From Rhizobium sp. P32RR-XVIII (lineage in GTDB: Bacteria; Pseudomonadota; Alphaproteobacteria; Rhizobiales; Rhizobiaceae), in NCBI RefSeq assembly GCF_012641395.1, contig NZ_JABAIH010000002.1, forward strand, positions 186,001 through 250,000: a stretch of DNA of 64,000 bases, in the 5' to 3' direction. The translations under genes were made by a program, and so were the position numbers. Under the pieces are notes generated by a model. It had not been told where the DNA came from. It saw nothing but the letters and a program-made list of their open reading frames with translations, and did not search any database. Positions 26,900-36,708 of this stretch are shown in pieces (position 1 is the stretch's first letter; every line of letters begins with the position of its first letter).

Positions 26900-28266
26900 A
26901 TGACACAAACTGTCCAAGAGAACATTTTTCTATCGGGCCGCCTGTTGCCCGTCTTCGCCCGCACGGCATTGCCCATCGTCCTGATCACCACGATCAGCGG
27001 CCTTTTCGCTGTGGTCGACGCTTATTTCCTGGGTGCCTATGTCGGACTGGCTGCTCTGTCTGCCGTTACCCTGATTTTCCCGGGGCTGATGATGATCATC
27101 GCGCTGCAATCGCTTGTGTCGAACGGCATGGCGAGCATCCTGGCGCGGCAACTCGGGGCTGGAAATCGCGACGGTGCCCGGCGGACATTCGCAGCGGCTC
27201 ATGCCTTGGCCGTTCTGTTCATCGTCGCTTTGAACGGGATCTACTGGTTTGCGGGCCCCGGCATCATCGATGCTGCCGCATCGGGTGATCATCAGGTCGC
27301 GGTGAATGCCACACGATTCATGGCCATCATGATCGGATGTTCACCCGTCGCCTTCTTCCTGTCGCTGAACATCGATGCGCTGCGTTGCGAGGGCAAGATC
27401 GGTTTCATGACGGCGGTGACCTTGGTGTCGACCCTGCTTAACATCCTGGCGAACTGGCTCTTCATGGCCGTTATGCATTGGGGCGTCGCGGGGTCCGCGA
27501 TCGGCTCCGTGATCGCGCAGGCGATCTGTCTTGGAGCCGTTCTCCTCTATCGCTCGCATAGCCCTACGGCGCTTCGCCCGGCAGGCGCGTTCAACGTCGC
27601 GGAGTGGCACCGATCATTGCCCTCGGCGCGCCGATGAGCCTCGGCTTCATCGGCATTTCGCTGGGCTCGGCGGCGGTCATCCTCAATCTCTCGATCTTCG
27701 AAATGTCGAACTATGTCGCGACCGTCGGCGCCTATGGCATCATCACCCGCATCATGACTTTCGCCTATCTGCCGCTGCTCGGCCTCAATATCGGTTTCCA
27801 GACGATATGCGGCAACAACTACGGCGCCGGCCGTTTGGATCGCGTCGGGCGCAGCCTGCAGATCGCGCTCCTCTCTGCACTGGTCTACTGCTCCACAGTG
27901 GAGCTGATGATTGAACTGCTCGCGGATCGGATCGGTGCTATCTTTGTCGCCGATCCGATCGTAATCGGCGAGGTCTCGCGTATCCTGCCCTGGACGATCG
28001 GCGCCTATTTCCTGTTCGGCCAGATGATCGTCCTGTCCGGATATTTCCAGTCGATCGGGGATGCGAGAAGGGCGGCCGTATTCGGCCTGTCGCGACCCTA
28101 TGTATTCACTTTGCCCCTGACGTTTCTTCTGCCGAGGATTATTGGAGAAATGGGGATCTGGATGGTGCCGGTCTTTGCCGAAGCCTGCATGTTCATCCTA
28201 GCAGGCGTCGTGCTCTCGCGGCTGGCAAGGAGCCGAGGCTGGCAGTACGGGCTGTTGCCCGCTTGA
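26900..28266 (+). pseudogene. MATE-family efflux transporter, frameshifted
   Basis: Two adjacent frames together encode a complete MATE/NorM-type transporter of about 455 residues. The first, from ATG 26,900 to a stop at 27,637, gives the N-terminal bundle (LITTISGLFAVVDAYFLGA, QSLVSNGMASILARQLGAG). The second, in another frame through 28,266, gives the C-terminal bundle (GIITRIMTFAYLPLLGLNIG). Similarity passes from one frame to the other at about 27,611-27,613, after GAGTGGCACCG, which fits loss of one base. Both halves are otherwise intact and keep normal codon usage, so the mutation is recent or a sequencing error. If real, the protein is cut to 245 residues and inactive. Confidence 0.85.
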
Positions 28267-28271
28267 GACAA

Positions 28272-28293
28272 TGCCGCGCCGTCAGGCGCGGCA
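28272..28293. terminator. Hairpin between MATE gene and iolB
   Basis: A perfect nine-base-pair stem TGCCGCGCC (28,272-28,280) / GGCGCGGCA (28,285-28,293) with loop GTCA lies between the convergent MATE and iolB stops and probably ends transcription from both sides. T runs are short. Confidence 0.6.
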
Positions 28294-28306
28294 AGCATTC
28301 ACCGAA

Positions 28307-29104
28307 TCAGGCCTTCAGCAGCCACTCATGCTCGGGCGCATTGTAGAACTTCCAGATGCGCTTCGGGCCGGCCATGACATTGAGATAGTAGAGGTCGTAA
28401 CCGTGCGTGGCGGCACAGGGGTGATAACCCTTCGGCACCAGCGTCACGTCGCCGTCTTCGATCGCCATTGCCTCGTCCAGCGAACGGTCGTCGGTATAGA
28501 CGCGCTGGAAGCCGAAGCCCTGCGGCGGGTTCAGCCGGTGATAATAGGTTTCTTCCAGCATGCTCTCGTGCGGAAGGTTGTCCTGATCGTGCTTGTGCGG
28601 CGGGTAAGAGGACGTGTGGCCGCCGGGCGTGATCACTTCGACGACGAGGAGCGAATGCGCCGAGCCGTCATCCTCCGGCATGATATTGTTGACGTAGCGG
28701 ACATTCGTGCCCTTGCCACGTGTGACGGGCGGATGCGTGCCCGGCAGAATCGCCTTTGCCTCGTAGGTGCCGCCGCCGGGGGCCGAGCAGACTGCGAGTT
28801 CCAGATCGGTCTCGGCCGTCACCGACCATGCCGATTCCATCGGGATGTAAAGCGCATGCGGCGGCCCCTCGAACGGGCTCATGCGTTCGCCGAGCGTCCC
28901 GAAGTCCTTCGTCCGGGCTTTGGCCGTGCCCTTGCCGCTCACCCAGACGAGGCAGACTTCACGCTCGCCGGTCTGGCCGGACGCCGTTTCGCCCGGCTTC
29001 AGCCGGTGAAGGTCGAAGCCCACATAGGTCCAGCCAGCGCTTTCCGGCGTGACGTGGGTGACGCGGCCGTTCGTGCCCGATGGTTTCACCTTGAGGTTTG
29101 GCAT
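28307..29104 (-). CDS. iolB: 5-deoxy-glucuronate isomerase
   Basis: A 265-residue IolB, a bicupin isomerase that turns 5-deoxy-glucuronate into 5-dehydro-2-deoxy-gluconate in myo-inositol breakdown. The metal-binding cupin residues are in SYPPHKHDQDN and in EETYYHRLNPPQGFGFQRVYT, with the closing histidine in LVPKGYHPCAATHGYDLYYL. GAGGAG precedes the ATG at 29,104. It is the last gene of the iolCDEB operon. Confidence 0.96.
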   Translation of the reverse strand: MPNLKVKPSGTNGRVTHVTPESAGWTYVGFDLHRLKPGETASGQTGEREVCLVWVSGKGTAKARTKDFGTLGERMSPFEGPPHALYIPMESAWSVTAETDLELAVCSAPGGGTYEAKAILPGTHPPVTRGKGTNVRYVNNIMPEDDGSAHSLLVVEVITPGGHTSSYPPHKHDQDNLPHESMLEETYYHRLNPPQGFGFQRVYTDDRSLDEAMAIEDGDVTLVPKGYHPCAATHGYDLYYLNVMAGPKRIWKFYNAPEHEWLLKA

Positions 29105-29135
29105 TGGTGTTCTCCTCACGAATTATATGGATGCG

Positions 29136-29252
29136 GCCCCCTCATCCGGCTGCCGCCACCTTCTCCCCGCTGGGGAGAAGGGATTTGCCGCGCCGGCCTC
29201 GTTTCCCTTCTCCCCAGCGGGGAGAAGGTGCCCGAAGGGCGGATGAGGGGGC
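29136..29252. repeat. RIME1-type palindromic element, copy 1
   Basis: A 117-bp mosaic palindrome between iolE and iolB. The outer ends pair (GCCCCCTCATCCG with CGGATGAGGGGGC). Inside are two CCTTCTCCCC...GGGGAGAAGG palindromes. The design matches RIME1, a rhizobia-specific intergenic element. A second copy of equal length lies at 30,226. In an operon such structures may alter mRNA decay or partial termination. Confidence 0.85.
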
Positions 29253-29276
29253 TTCCGCTCCGGCGGTTTCGAAGGC

Positions 29277-30194
29277 TTACCCCTTTGGAAAACCTTCAGT
29301 CTCTACCGTATAGCCAGCGGCCGTCATGACGCGCATCAGTTCGGCATGGCCGATCTCGGCCATCTTCTGCGGCGGGGCCTTGCGCGGGTCCTGTTCGGCC
29401 TCCACCACGAACCAGCCTTCATAGCCGTAGTCGGCCAGCCGCTGGACGATGGCGCCGAAATCGAGCGAGCCGTCGCCCGGCACGGTGAAGGCGCCGAGCG
29501 CCACCGCGTCGAGGAAGGACTGCTTTCTGCGGTCGAGCCCATCCACCACGGGCTTGCGGATGTCCTTGACGTGAACATGGTTGATGCGGGCGTGGTGGTT
29601 GTCGATGGCGCGCAGCACGTCGCCGCCGGCAAAGGCGAGATGGCCCGCATCGAGCAGCAGCGGAATGCCTTCGCCGGAATTCCGCATGAAGGCGTCGAGT
29701 TCCGGCTCGGTTTCGACCACGGCGGCCATGTGATGGTGGTAGGAAAGCGGCATTCCCTGCTCGGCGCACCATTCGCCGAACTCGGTCACGCGGCGGCCAT
29801 AGGCCTTCATCTCGTCGTCGGCAAGGCGCGGCTTGGTGGCGAGCGGCTTGGAACGGTCGCCCTGGATCGAGCGGCCGACTTCGCCATAGACGATGCAAGG
29901 CGCATTGACCGCCTTGAACAGTTCGATCATCGGCGCGATGCGGTCCTTGTTGGCGGCAAGCTCCTCATTGACCAGCGTGCCCGAGAACCAGCCGCCGCAC
30001 AGCGTCACGTCGGCGGCGCGTAGGATGGGCAGCATCACTTCGGGATCCTCCGGGAAGCGGCGGCCCTTTTCCATGCCGGTAAAGCCCGCGCTGCGCGACT
30101 GCCGCAGGCATTCCTCGAGGGACACGTCGTCGCTGAGCTCAGGAAGGTCGTCGTTCCACCATGCGATGGGCGACATGCCGAGTTTGGCCTTCAT
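29277..30194 (-). CDS. iolE: Myo-inosose-2 dehydratase
   Basis: A 305-residue TIM-barrel IolE of the AP-endonuclease-2/xylose-isomerase-like family, which dehydrates 2-keto-myo-inositol to the diketone used by IolD. It opens KLGMSPIAWWNDDLPEL, a signature of IolE, and keeps the metal ligands around YHHHMAAVVETEPE, LLLDAGHLAFAGGD, and INHVHVKDIRKPV. GAGGAG lies before the ATG. It is separated from iolD by 173 bp that hold a RIME1 copy. Confidence 0.96.
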   Translation of the reverse strand: MKAKLGMSPIAWWNDDLPELSDDVSLEECLRQSRSAGFTGMEKGRRFPEDPEVMLPILRAADVTLCGGWFSGTLVNEELAANKDRIAPMIELFKAVNAPCIVYGEVGRSIQGDRSKPLATKPRLADDEMKAYGRRVTEFGEWCAEQGMPLSYHHHMAAVVETEPELDAFMRNSGEGIPLLLDAGHLAFAGGDVLRAIDNHHARINHVHVKDIRKPVVDGLDRRKQSFLDAVALGAFTVPGDGSLDFGAIVQRLADYGYEGWFVVEAEQDPRKAPPQKMAEIGHAELMRVMTAAGYTVETEGFPKG

Positions 30195-30225
30195 TACTAT
30201 TTCTCCTCATATTTTGGTGGCCGTG

Positions 30226-30342
30226 GCCCCCTCATCCGGCTGCCGCCACCTTCTCCCCGAGGGGAGAAGGGATGTGCCGCGACGTCTCCGTTCCCTTCTC
30301 CCCGCGGGGAGAAGGTGGCCCGAAGGGTCGGATGAGGGGGCC
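30226..30342. repeat. RIME1-type palindromic element, copy 2
   Basis: A 117-bp element nearly identical to the one at 29,136, with the same GCCCCCTCATCCG / CGGATGAGGGGGC ends and two internal CTTCTCCCC / GGGGAGAAG palindromes. It lies between iolD and iolE, so two copies interrupt consecutive intergenic gaps of one operon. Confidence 0.85.
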
Positions 30343-30367
30343 TCTAGCTCTAACGTCTCAAAATCGA

Positions 30368-32218
<1,851 letters not shown>

Positions 32219-32249
32219 CGGGTCCTCCCGCATCCTTCCTTTTTATTTT

Positions 32250-32404
32250 CCCCTCCCCAACCCCTCCCCACAAGGGGGAGGGGCTAACCAGCCGCATCGC
32301 CTCATGTTTCTACAGCGTTTCTATCCCGCAGGATGGCTGCTGTTTGCTAGAGCGGTGCCCCAAGTTAAGTCCCTCCCCCTTGTGGGGAGGGGCTGGGGAG
32401 GGGT
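32250..32404. repeat. Long inverted repeat between iolC and iolD
   Basis: Two arms of about 34 bp (32,250-32,284 and 32,370-32,404), built from CCCCTCCCCAACCCCTCCCC-type sequence, are reverse complements with only about two differences. They enclose roughly 85 bp of unrelated sequence. It resembles a short non-coding mobile or MITE-like rhizobial element; it is different from the two RIME1 copies further down the operon. Confidence 0.7.
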
Positions 32405-32413
32405 TTTAATTCC

Positions 32414-34348
32414 TCAGTTAAGCCCGCGCGTTTTCAACCAGGCCTCGGTCAACTGCCTGAAACGGTCAGCCATCTCGGCGATCGCTTCTTCGTCGCTCAT
32501 CCTGCCGGAGAGCCAGGCGCGTGCGGCGTCGGCGAAAATCGTGCGCCCCACCGCAAAACCCTTGACGGATGGCGCGGCGAGCGTCGCCTCGAAGCCTTTC
32601 ACGAGCTCCTCGGCGGGCGCCTCCAGCCCAAGCAGCACGATGCCCCGGCACCACGGATCGTTCTTGGCGATCACGGCGTCGATCTTCTTCCAGGCAGCAC
32701 TCGAAGCCTGCGGCTCGAGCTTCCACCAATCGGGCTTGATGCCGAGCGCGTAGAGTTCCTCCATCGCAGTCGGGATCGTGTCGTCGGTGAGCGGCCCGTT
32801 CTTGCTGGCGATGATCTCGACCAGCAGCTCTCGGCCCACTTTGCGCGCCGCTTCGAAAAGCGTGCGAAGCTTTTCCTGCTGCTCCTTCTTCAAGTCGGCC
32901 GGATCATCCGGATGATAGAAGCACAGGCACTTGATGCAATGGTCGAGCGGCCATTCGACGAGCTGCGAGCCGATGTCCTGGCTGAATTCGAACCTCAGCG
33001 GCTTGGAGCCCGGCAACTCGACCGGGCGGCCGATCCAGGAAAAATTCTTCGTCGCCGCATCGAAAAAGGCATCTCGCCCGAAGCGTTCGTCGATCAGCAT
33101 GCCGTAGCCGCTGCGGCCATCGGCAACGCGTGCGGCTGCTTCGACAGCAAGACGCTTAAACTGGGCGATCTTCTTGTAGTCGGTGCCAAGCTCGTCGCAA
33201 ACGCTGGTCAGCTGCGAACGATGGTCGATCGCAAACGCCATCAAGAGCGGAATTTCGCCCTTGCGAGTCGACGCCCAATGGACGTGGTTGATCGCCTCGT
33301 CCTTGCGCAGCGCCCGGTGCTTGCTGCCGTTCTTCAGGAAGAAATCGAGCTCCGCCCAGGTTGGGTATTCTGGCGAACAGAGCAGGCGGGAGACAGCAAA
33401 CGCGCCGCAGGCATTGGCCCAGGTGGCGCAGGTTTTCAGCGGTTCGTCTTTCAGCCAGCCGCGCAGGAACCCAGACATGAAGGCGTCGCCGGCCCCGAGA
33501 ACGTTGAAGACTTCGATCGGAAAGCCCTGGCCGACGATGCCCGCCTCGAGATCGTCCGAAATCGGTCCGTCATAAACGACGCAGCCCATCGCGCCGCGCT
33601 TCAGCACGATTGTCGCCGGCGACAGACGGCGGATTTCCTTCAGCGCGCCGAGCACGTCATCCGCGCCGGAGGCGATCAGGATTTCCTCTTCCGTGCCGAC
33701 GATCAGGTCGCAATCCGGCAATGTCTCCTTCATCTTCGAGGAAACGCGGTCGGATTTCACATAGCGCTCGAAACCTTCCGCGTGACCGGCCAGACCCCAG
33801 AGATTCGGCCGGTAGTCGATGTCGAAAATGACCCTGCGGCCGTTCGACTTGGCAATGCGGATCGCCTTGCGCTGCGCGGCTTCGGTGTTCGGCCGGGAAA
33901 AATGCGTACCGGACACCAGAACGGCGCAGGACGACCTGATGAAGTTCTCGTCGATGTCGCCTTCATCGAGCGCCATGTCGGCGCAATCCGAGCGATAGAA
34001 GATCATCGGCGAAACGCCTTCGGCTTCCACCGCCAGAAGCACGAGGGCCGTCAATCGCTCCTTGTCCGTGACGATGCCATCCGTTGCGACACCCTCGCGT
34101 GCTGATTGCTCGATGATGAAGCGGCCCATCTGTTCGTTGCCGACGCGGGTGATAAGCCCGGACCTGAGGCCGAGACGCGCAGTACCGATCGCGATATTGG
34201 CCGGGCAGCCGCCGACGGATTTCGCAAATGAGCCGATATCTTCCAGCCGGGAGCCGATCTGCTGGCCATAGAGATCGACGGAAGAGCGGCCGATAGTGAT
34301 GACATCGAGAGACGGTTCGGGCTGTGGACCCGGATTCGGTTGCACCAT
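32414..34348 (-). CDS. iolC: 5-dehydro-2-deoxygluconokinase with C-terminal DUF2090 aldolase-like domain
   Basis: A 644-residue two-domain protein. Residues about 15-325 are a PfkB/ribokinase-type sugar kinase: VITIGRSSVDLYGQQIG at the start and the catalytic NVLGAGDAFMSGFLRG near residue 280. Residues about 340-640 are DUF2090, a TIM barrel of aldolase type related to IolJ function. The fusion is usual in alphaproteobacteria and suggests one protein phosphorylates 5-dehydro-2-deoxygluconate and perhaps cleaves the product. The ATG at 34,348 has GGAGGAG directly upstream. It is the first structural gene of the operon, behind a candidate IolR operator. Confidence 0.95.
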   Translation of the reverse strand: MVQPNPGPQPEPSLDVITIGRSSVDLYGQQIGSRLEDIGSFAKSVGGCPANIAIGTARLGLRSGLITRVGNEQMGRFIIEQSAREGVATDGIVTDKERLTALVLLAVEAEGVSPMIFYRSDCADMALDEGDIDENFIRSSCAVLVSGTHFSRPNTEAAQRKAIRIAKSNGRRVIFDIDYRPNLWGLAGHAEGFERYVKSDRVSSKMKETLPDCDLIVGTEEEILIASGADDVLGALKEIRRLSPATIVLKRGAMGCVVYDGPISDDLEAGIVGQGFPIEVFNVLGAGDAFMSGFLRGWLKDEPLKTCATWANACGAFAVSRLLCSPEYPTWAELDFFLKNGSKHRALRKDEAINHVHWASTRKGEIPLLMAFAIDHRSQLTSVCDELGTDYKKIAQFKRLAVEAAARVADGRSGYGMLIDERFGRDAFFDAATKNFSWIGRPVELPGSKPLRFEFSQDIGSQLVEWPLDHCIKCLCFYHPDDPADLKKEQQEKLRTLFEAARKVGRELLVEIIASKNGPLTDDTIPTAMEELYALGIKPDWWKLEPQASSAAWKKIDAVIAKNDPWCRGIVLLGLEAPAEELVKGFEATLAAPSVKGFAVGRTIFADAARAWLSGRMSDEEAIAEMADRFRQLTEAWLKTRGLN

Positions 34349-34409
34349 GGTCTCCTCCGCGGGATTTTGCAGACCGTTGCCGCCTGCAGCTTCCGCAATG
34401 AAACATCGG

Positions 34410-34443
34410 TTCCGAATTTTTGTCAATTCGGAATATCTATTCC
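34410..34443. promoter_or_regulatory. Candidate IolR operators upstream of iolC
   Basis: The perfect palindrome GGAA-TATCTA-TTCC (34,430-34,443) matches the GGAA-N6-TTCC core I recall as the IolR site in S. meliloti. A second inverted repeat, TTCCGAA (34,410-34,416) with TTCGGAA (34,427-34,433), shares its GGAA half. They lie 62-95 bp before the iolC start and overlap the end of iolR. Single-mismatch versions occur at 35,331 and 35,461. Confidence 0.6.
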
Positions 34444-35312
34444 ATTTCTCCTTTTTCGGCTTTTCGGACTTTAAGTTTGCGCCGGCGCTCGGCAATCGCC
34501 ACCGGCAGCGCCATTGTCAGCGCCATGGCGGCCGAAAGGGAGCGAAAACCGGCGAAGTCCGCTTCGGCAACTTCGAACCAGCAACTCGCCTGCGAGGCGA
34601 GCGGCGAAAAGGCCGAGTCGGTAATCGCAACGACGGGCACGCCACGGTTGACGAGTTCCGCGGCCTGGCTGAGGCTGTCGGCCGCGTAGGGCGAAAAGCT
34701 TGCTGCGATCGCCGCATCCGTCGGCCTCGCGAACTGCACCATCTCCAAATCGACCCCGTTCGGCGAAGCGACGATCTGATGGCGGATGTTCAGTTTCGAA
34801 AAGGCGTAGGTCAGATGCGCCGTCAGAGGGTAGGAGCGGCGCTTCGCTATGAGATATATGGTGTCCGCCGCGGCCAGAATATCGACAGCCTTGGCGAAGG
34901 TCTCCGCGTCAACCGTCGCGGCCATGCGGCTGATCGACTGGCTCGCTGCCGAGATGAAGCCGGAAAGCAGATTGGCATCCTCGTCGCCGCCGTCCGATTG
35001 TTCCAGCGTGACGAGTCGTTCCTCGTAGCTCAAGGTCCGGTCGCGCAGCCGCGCGCGGAAAATACTCTGGAGATCGGAGAAGCCCTCGTAACCGAGGTGA
35101 TGCGCGAGCCGGACCAGCGTCGATGGCTGGACCTCCGACGCCGCCGCAATGCTTGCCGTCGTGCCGAAGGCGATCTCGTCGGGATTGGCGAGCGCGAAGG
35201 CGGCGACCTGGGCAAGGCGCTTCGGCATGCTTGCCTTGCGCTCGATAATGGTACTGCGCAGGCTTTCGAAATCGCGCGGAACGCGGGCAAGTGTCTTGGC
35301 GTCATTATCCAT
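34437..35312 (-). CDS. iolR: RpiR-family repressor of inositol genes
   Basis: A 291-residue RpiR regulator. An N-terminal helix-turn-helix domain (about residues 20-95, with ASIAAASEVQPSTLVRLAHHLGYEGFSDLQ) is joined to a SIS sugar-phosphate-binding domain (about 130-265, AADTIYLIAKRRSYPLTAHL and VVAITDSAFSPLA). By position directly upstream of iolCDEB and by synteny with S. meliloti, it is IolR, which represses the iol genes until an inositol intermediate binds. Its 3' end overlaps the operator in front of iolC. Confidence 0.92.
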   Translation of the reverse strand: MDNDAKTLARVPRDFESLRSTIIERKASMPKRLAQVAAFALANPDEIAFGTTASIAAASEVQPSTLVRLAHHLGYEGFSDLQSIFRARLRDRTLSYEERLVTLEQSDGGDEDANLLSGFISAASQSISRMAATVDAETFAKAVDILAAADTIYLIAKRRSYPLTAHLTYAFSKLNIRHQIVASPNGVDLEMVQFARPTDAAIAASFSPYAADSLSQAAELVNRGVPVVAITDSAFSPLASQASCWFEVAEADFAGFRSLSAAMALTMALPVAIAERRRKLKVRKAEKGEME

Positions 35313-35330
35313 AAGGGCCGTCCACTGGAT

Positions 35331-35474
35331 GAAACAAATATTCCATGATCGGACTATAGATGATTTGGGTTTTTGATCCTAACTGTTTTCATTCAAAGGA
35401 ATTTGGCCGGGACTGGCTCCCGCTTCCCGCGAATGGCTTAGCGACAACGCTTGTCAAAACGGTCCAGATATTCC
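35331..35474. promoter_or_regulatory. Divergent iolR / dehydrogenase promoter with operator-like sites
   Basis: The 196-bp gap between the divergent starts has two single-mismatch versions of GGAA-N6-TTCC: GAAA-CAAATA-TTCC at 35,331-35,344 and GGTC-CAGATA-TTCC (two mismatches in the left half) at 35,461-35,474. Both share ATATTCC. They are consistent with IolR control of itself and of the divergent dehydrogenase; binding is inferred. Confidence 0.4.
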
Positions 35475-35508
35475 AAAAATCGCTGCAGGACATGGAGGAG
35501 CGTCCGGC

Positions 35509-36624
35509 ATGAAGTCACTCGGAATCGGTTTGATCGGCACCGGCTATATGGGCAAGTGCCATGCGCTGGCCTGGAATGCGGTGAAACCCGTCTTCGGCGA
35601 TGTCGAGCGTCCAAGGCTCGTGCATCTCGCCGAAACAACAGTGGAACTCGCCAAATCTCGGGCCGCCGAATTCGGCTTCGAAAAGGCAACGGCGGACTGG
35701 AAAGCGCTGATCGCCGATCCGCAGGTCGATGTCGTCTCGGTCACGACACCGAACCAGTTTCACGCCGAGATGGCGATTGCAGCTCTCGAGGCGGGAAAGC
35801 ATGTCTGGTGCGAAAAGCCGATGGCGCCTTCTTATACCGACGCCGAGCGCATGCTGAAAGCGGCGAGGGCTTCTGGCAAAATCGCGGTGCTCGGATACAA
35901 CTATATACAGAACCCGATCATGCGGCACATCAAGACGCTGATCGGCGAGGGCGCGATCGGCACCGTCAACCATATCCGCGTCGAGATGGACGAGGACTTC
36001 ATGGCCGATCCTGAGGCCTTCCTCTACTGGAAGAGCGAACTGTCGGCCGGTTACGGCGCGATCGACGACTTCGCCGTGCATCCGCTATCGCTGCTTTGGT
36101 ATCTTTTCGGCCATGTCGAGGCCGTCATTGCCGACATGGTGAAGCCTTACGCAGATCGCCCGCTCAGGGATGGCGGGCGGCGGCCGGTCGAAAATCATGA
36201 TGCCGCAAGCGTCCTGATGCGCCTTGGCGGTGGCATTTCCGCCGTGTTGATGGCCAACCGCGCAGCCTGGGGCCGCAAGGGTCGCATCGCCCTGCAGATA
36301 TTCGGATCGAAAGGATCGATCACATTCGATCAGGAGCGCTTGAACGAGTTCGAGCTCTATCAGGCTGACAGCCGCGGCACGGAGCAGGGCTACCGCAAGA
36401 TCCTCGCCGCACCCGCTCACCAGCCCTACGACCGCTTCATTCCGGCGCCCGGCCACGGATTGGGCTTCAATGACCTGAAGATTATCGAATGCCGTGAACT
36501 GATACGGGCCATTTCCGGCGCGCCGTCGTCCTTGGTGACATTCGAAGACGGTCTCAGGATAGAGAAGTCTGTTCATGCCATGGCACAGTCCTTCCACGAG
36601 CGCCGCTGGATCGAGATCGTCTGA
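35509..36624 (+). CDS. Gfo/Idh/MocA-family inositol dehydrogenase (scyllo-inositol dehydrogenase-like)
   Basis: A 371-residue NAD(P)-dependent oxidoreductase. The Rossmann domain starts GIGLIGTGYMGKCHALAWN, followed by the family's CEKPMAPSYTDAE lysine motif near residue 104 and the GAIDDFAVHPLSLLWYL histidine segment near 188. The position divergent from iolR is the same as that of S. meliloti smc01163, which is needed for growth on scyllo-inositol. It would oxidise an inositol isomer to the inosose that enters the IolE step. GAGGAG precedes the ATG. Assignment of the isomer rests on synteny. Confidence 0.82.
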   Translation: MKSLGIGLIGTGYMGKCHALAWNAVKPVFGDVERPRLVHLAETTVELAKSRAAEFGFEKATADWKALIADPQVDVVSVTTPNQFHAEMAIAALEAGKHVWCEKPMAPSYTDAERMLKAARASGKIAVLGYNYIQNPIMRHIKTLIGEGAIGTVNHIRVEMDEDFMADPEAFLYWKSELSAGYGAIDDFAVHPLSLLWYLFGHVEAVIADMVKPYADRPLRDGGRRPVENHDAASVLMRLGGGISAVLMANRAAWGRKGRIALQIFGSKGSITFDQERLNEFELYQADSRGTEQGYRKILAAPAHQPYDRFIPAPGHGLGFNDLKIIECRELIRAISGAPSSLVTFEDGLRIEKSVHAMAQSFHERRWIEIV

Positions 36625-36708
36625 CGAGGAAGATTGCTCCTGTTGACGGCGCTGGGGGCGAGGGCTACCTCTCGCCTCTATAGTAAACGCAGTTTCCGGG
36701 AGTGAGAC

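Noticed and set aside
29136..30342. CRISPR-like array from repeated palindromes in the iol operon
   Set aside because: Only two copies, 117 bp long and 1.1 kb apart with a gene between them; they match RIME1 elements, and no cas genes are present.
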